Assembly: GCA_030268105.1 (NCBI GenBank) | Contig: BSDZ01000079.1 | Location: forward strand, 1-64,000 | Reading direction: 5' to 3' | DNA: 64,000 bases | Source: Volvox africanus | Lineage: Eukaryota; Chlorophyta; Chlorophyceae; Chlamydomonadales; Volvocaceae | Part shown: positions 62,119 to 64,000 of the stretch, in pieces | Position numbering within the stretch: the stretch's first letter is position 1 | Layout of the letters: every line of letters begins with the position of its first letter | The notes under the pieces: generated by a model | What the model was told of the DNA's origin: nothing | The model's input: the letters and a program-made list of their open reading frames with translations, nothing else | Databases searched by the model: none | Position numbers and translations under genes: made by a program

Positions 62119-62678
62119 TGTTGAGTAGACGGCTTAAGGTAGATGCTGACGGGCACAGCGGAAGGGAAGCCGCTCCGTTCAGCAGAGTAGGACGATTAAG
62201 GTAGATTCAGCTGTTATAAGGAGTGGATAGGAGAGAGCTTATCCAAGTAAGGACCGATTAGGGAAGAGCAAATGTTATAGAACAGTTTGCCTATTTATAT
62301 CAAGGCAAACTGTACTTCAGCTACCACAAGGTTCCTAACCTTGTACCGAAATCCCCGTCACCGACCCACGGGTCATCGCGGTCGAACGCGCGTACCAAGG
62401 TTCGGTACCTTCTCGCAGCTTCCTGCACCTACTTGCAGCTTCATCGCGTTCGTATATACGAATATACGAATCGCGATCGCCTAACAACAACTTACTTGTC
62501 AGTAAACGCAAGCTATGCAAGCATTGTCCTAAGACATCACAACAGCGCGAACTCATTGGCGCGATGCGGGTTCGAATTCCGATACCAACAGGTCGCTGCT
62601 ATGCGACCAAAGTTCATATCCTGGTGCCATCAGAATGGTCACCAATAAAAGAGATGTTTTGTCCCGCACAACTTAACA
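62119..62678 (-). repeat. 3' LTR of copia element 2 (560 bp)
   Basis: Read on the minus strand it starts TGTTAAGTTGTGCGGG and ends CTACTCAACA. The right edge is fixed by the polypurine tract. The left edge is fixed by the exact point where satellite sequence (…aattgta) stops. The first 12 bases match the LTR start of copia element 1, but the bodies differ. It also contains the 14-bp palindrome ttcgtatatacgaa at 62449-62462. Confidence 0.85.
62283..62312 (-). promoter_or_regulatory. TATA box within a perfect inverted repeat in the LTR
   Basis: On the minus strand TATAAATA lies at 62299-62292. It is framed by a perfect 10-bp inverted repeat, cagtttgcct (62283-62292) and aggcaaactg (62303-62312), with a 10-bp loop. 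The likely role is the element's promoter; the hairpin could act in the RNA 5' end or as a binding site. Both roles are inferred. Confidence 0.5.
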
Positions 62679-62690
62679 CACCCCCTCGGG
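62679..62690 (-). promoter_or_regulatory. Polypurine tract of copia element 2
   Basis: On the minus strand CCCGAGGGGGTG directly precedes the LTR start TGTTAAGTTGTG. It lies about 40 bp after the pol stop. Confidence 0.75.
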
Positions 62691-62730
62691 ACAAACGTCG
62701 CCAAAACAAACTGCCGTATCTGCACGTCTG

Positions 62731-63999
62731 TTACCGGCCTTTGGTCTCCACCACGTCTAGGCCCATCTCACGACGGCACCACGTAAACTTCGCCTCAGGC
62801 AGAGCCTTTGTCAAGGCGTCTGCAACCATCTTCTCCGTACAGCAGTACTTCAGCGCCACCTCACCACTGGCTACCCGCTCACGCACCAAGTGATGCTGCA
62901 CATCAATGTGCTTGGAACGTGGCGATGTGATGGGATTGTTGCCCAGGTTCATCGCCCCTTGGGAATCCACCTGGATCCTCATCTGAGACGCCTCAACTCC
63001 CAAGTCCTCGCACAGCTTCAACAGCCACAGCGCTTCACGGACTGCAGCCGAAAGGGCCTGGTACTCCGCCTCTACTGATGACGCCGCCACAGTACGCTGG
63101 AGTTGACTGCTCCAGCTCACTGCCGTACCGTTTACCCTAAAGACGTACCCCGTCGTCGACCGCCGGGTATCCATGTCCCCGGCCCAATCAGAATCGGAGT
63201 AACCATCAAAGACTTCTGACGACCTCCGCCGGAAAACTAGGCCTAGATGGCGGGTGCCAGCGACATACCTAAGCACTCCTTTTGCCATCCCCATGGCTGC
63301 CTTCGTCGGTTTAGCCATATACCTTGACAGCACGCTTATCGCAAATGCCAAGTCCGGGCGAGTGCTCACCGCCAAGTAATTGAGCTCGCCTACTAACGCC
63401 CTGTACGCCGTTGAATCCTCCAACACCTCTGCATCCTCCTTTGCGGGTGTCACCCGCGTACCCACAGCCATAGGTAAAACCCTCGGCTTCACATCGCCAA
63501 GACCATGCGCACTCAATATGCGCTCCACGTAGCTCGCCTGGGACAGTGTGATGTCCCCGTTCTCACGCCTGATCACCTCCATTCCCAAGAAGACCTTGAT
63601 CTCTCCCAAGTCCCGGACTTTAAATAGTCCGCCGATGGCCCTCTTGATCCGGTTGACCAGTTCTTGCGTCTTGGCAGCAACACACATGTCGTCCACATGC
63701 ACCAGTGCCAAAATCACCCCCTTCTCGTCTACTTTCACAAACATAGCCGGGTCCGACTTTGATGGAAACAGGCCAATCTCCGCAAATTTAGTACACAACT
63801 TATCGTACCAGCACCGCGACGCCTGTCGGAGCCCATAAATCGATCTCAGCAGACGACAAGCCACGCCCGGGGTCTTTGACTCGTAGCCTGGCGGCTCTTT
63901 CATCCATATTTCCTCTTTCAACTCTCCATTTAGGAAAGCAGTGGCGACATCCAACTGATGCACCTGCAATCCCCTAGCCGCAGCCACAGCCAGCAGGGC
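62731..63999 (-). CDS. Copia pol polyprotein, C-terminal part (RT and RNase H), 5' end outside window
   Basis: The frame is open from the window edge to a TAA at 62731-62733, about 422 codons, with no internal stop. There is no start codon here; the GTG at 63987 is internal (Val). Counting from that Val as residue 1: first RT catalytic Asp in QLDVATAFLNGEL (D13); active-site box HVDDM (D99, D100), with His where YVDD is usual; conserved PSKSDPAMF and SIYGLRQA; connection region with YRALVGELNYL and STRPDLAFAISVLSRY. RNase H (about 255-370) keeps its acidic residues: DGYSDSDWAG, SSVEAEYQAL, QVDSQGAM, then KHIDVQHH. It ends with TEKMVADALTKALPEAKF. The visible part looks intact, so this may be a young, possibly active copy. 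Its protein copies RNA into DNA inside a virus-like particle. Confidence 0.93.
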   Translation of the reverse strand, partial: ALLAVAAARGLQVHQLDVATAFLNGELKEEIWMKEPPGYESKTPGVACRLLRSIYGLRQASRCWYDKLCTKFAEIGLFPSKSDPAMFVKVDEKGVILALVHVDDMCVAAKTQELVNRIKRAIGGLFKVRDLGEIKVFLGMEVIRRENGDITLSQASYVERILSAHGLGDVKPRVLPMAVGTRVTPAKEDAEVLEDSTAYRALVGELNYLAVSTRPDLAFAISVLSRYMAKPTKAAMGMAKGVLRYVAGTRHLGLVFRRRSSEVFDGYSDSDWAGDMDTRRSTTGYVFRVNGTAVSWSSQLQRTVAASSVEAEYQALSAAVREALWLLKLCEDLGVEASQMRIQVDSQGAMNLGNNPITSPRSKHIDVQHHLVRERVASGEVALKYCCTEKMVADALTKALPEAKFTWCRREMGLDVVETKGR

Positions 64000-64000
64000 T

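Larger units (their letters stand above)
62119..64000 (-). mobile_element. Ty1/copia element 2, 3' part, continuing past the window
   Basis: On the minus strand the order is pol (RT, RNase H), polypurine tract, 3' LTR, then satellite. The 5' part lies beyond 64000. Insertion was into the satellite motif caaaggcattgta (here aaaggaattgta), so the expected 5-bp duplication is ttgta. It is related to but distinct from copia element 1. Confidence 0.92.

Noticed and set aside
62568..62580. A box-B-like ggttcgaattcc in the LTR of copia element 2
   Set aside because: An extra base breaks the consensus, and no matching A box or stem was seen. Chance or a very old tRNA scrap is as likely.

Overview
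The window is eukaryotic nuclear DNA made almost entirely of repeats. I see no ordinary host gene. Ty1/copia retroelement proteins, LTR structure, 5-bp target-site duplications and a long complex satellite rule out a bacterial or organellar source. The species is not identifiable from this sequence; a green-lineage alga or another protist is a low-confidence guess from the style of the copia polyprotein.

Layout. Positions 1-62118 are a head-to-tail tandem array of 27 full units and one partial unit. The basic period is 2131 bp and every unit lies in the same orientation. Each unit is itself a composite of dead retroelements. It holds an AT-rich block of two to three old subrepeats of about 225-250 bp, a GC-rich island, a degraded LTR of a miniature retrotransposon, a minus-strand relic of a copia RNase H C-terminus, a second fragment of the miniature LTR, and a plus-strand relic of copia RT through early RNase H. 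Four later events decorate the array. (1) A 90-bp solo LTR with TSD AGGAT occurs in six units and lengthens them by 95 bp. (2) A 569-bp palindromic compound element with TSD GCCAC occurs in three units and lengthens them by 574 bp. (3) A 5'-truncated, internally deleted copia element lies at 58016-59901. (4) A second copia element, in the minus orientation, runs off the window from 62119 onward and keeps an intact RT/RNase H reading frame.

Main result. The 569-bp element resolves into a complete TRIM (terminal-repeat retrotransposon in miniature), LTR-internal-LTR, of about 325 bp at 44021-44345, followed by a partial inverted copy. Its LTRs are 90-91 bp. The primer-binding site beside the 5' LTR is complementary to the anticodon arm of a CAU (Met) tRNA, like the half-tRNA primer of Drosophila copia. 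The polypurine tract and LTR start match those of the full-size copia element in the same window, so copia enzymes plausibly move it. The TRIM left marks of several ages: diverged relics inside every unit, then the solo LTR, then the compound element.

How the parts relate. Shared SNPs show that the solo LTR and the compound element each inserted once and then spread by unequal exchange or conversion between units. Unit 21 carries both and looks like a crossover product. Apparent open frames inside the satellite unit are kept by array homogenisation and carry broken catalytic residues, so I call them pseudogenes. Units 1-5 contain extra single-base indels, many in homopolymers, which look like consensus errors near a contig end.
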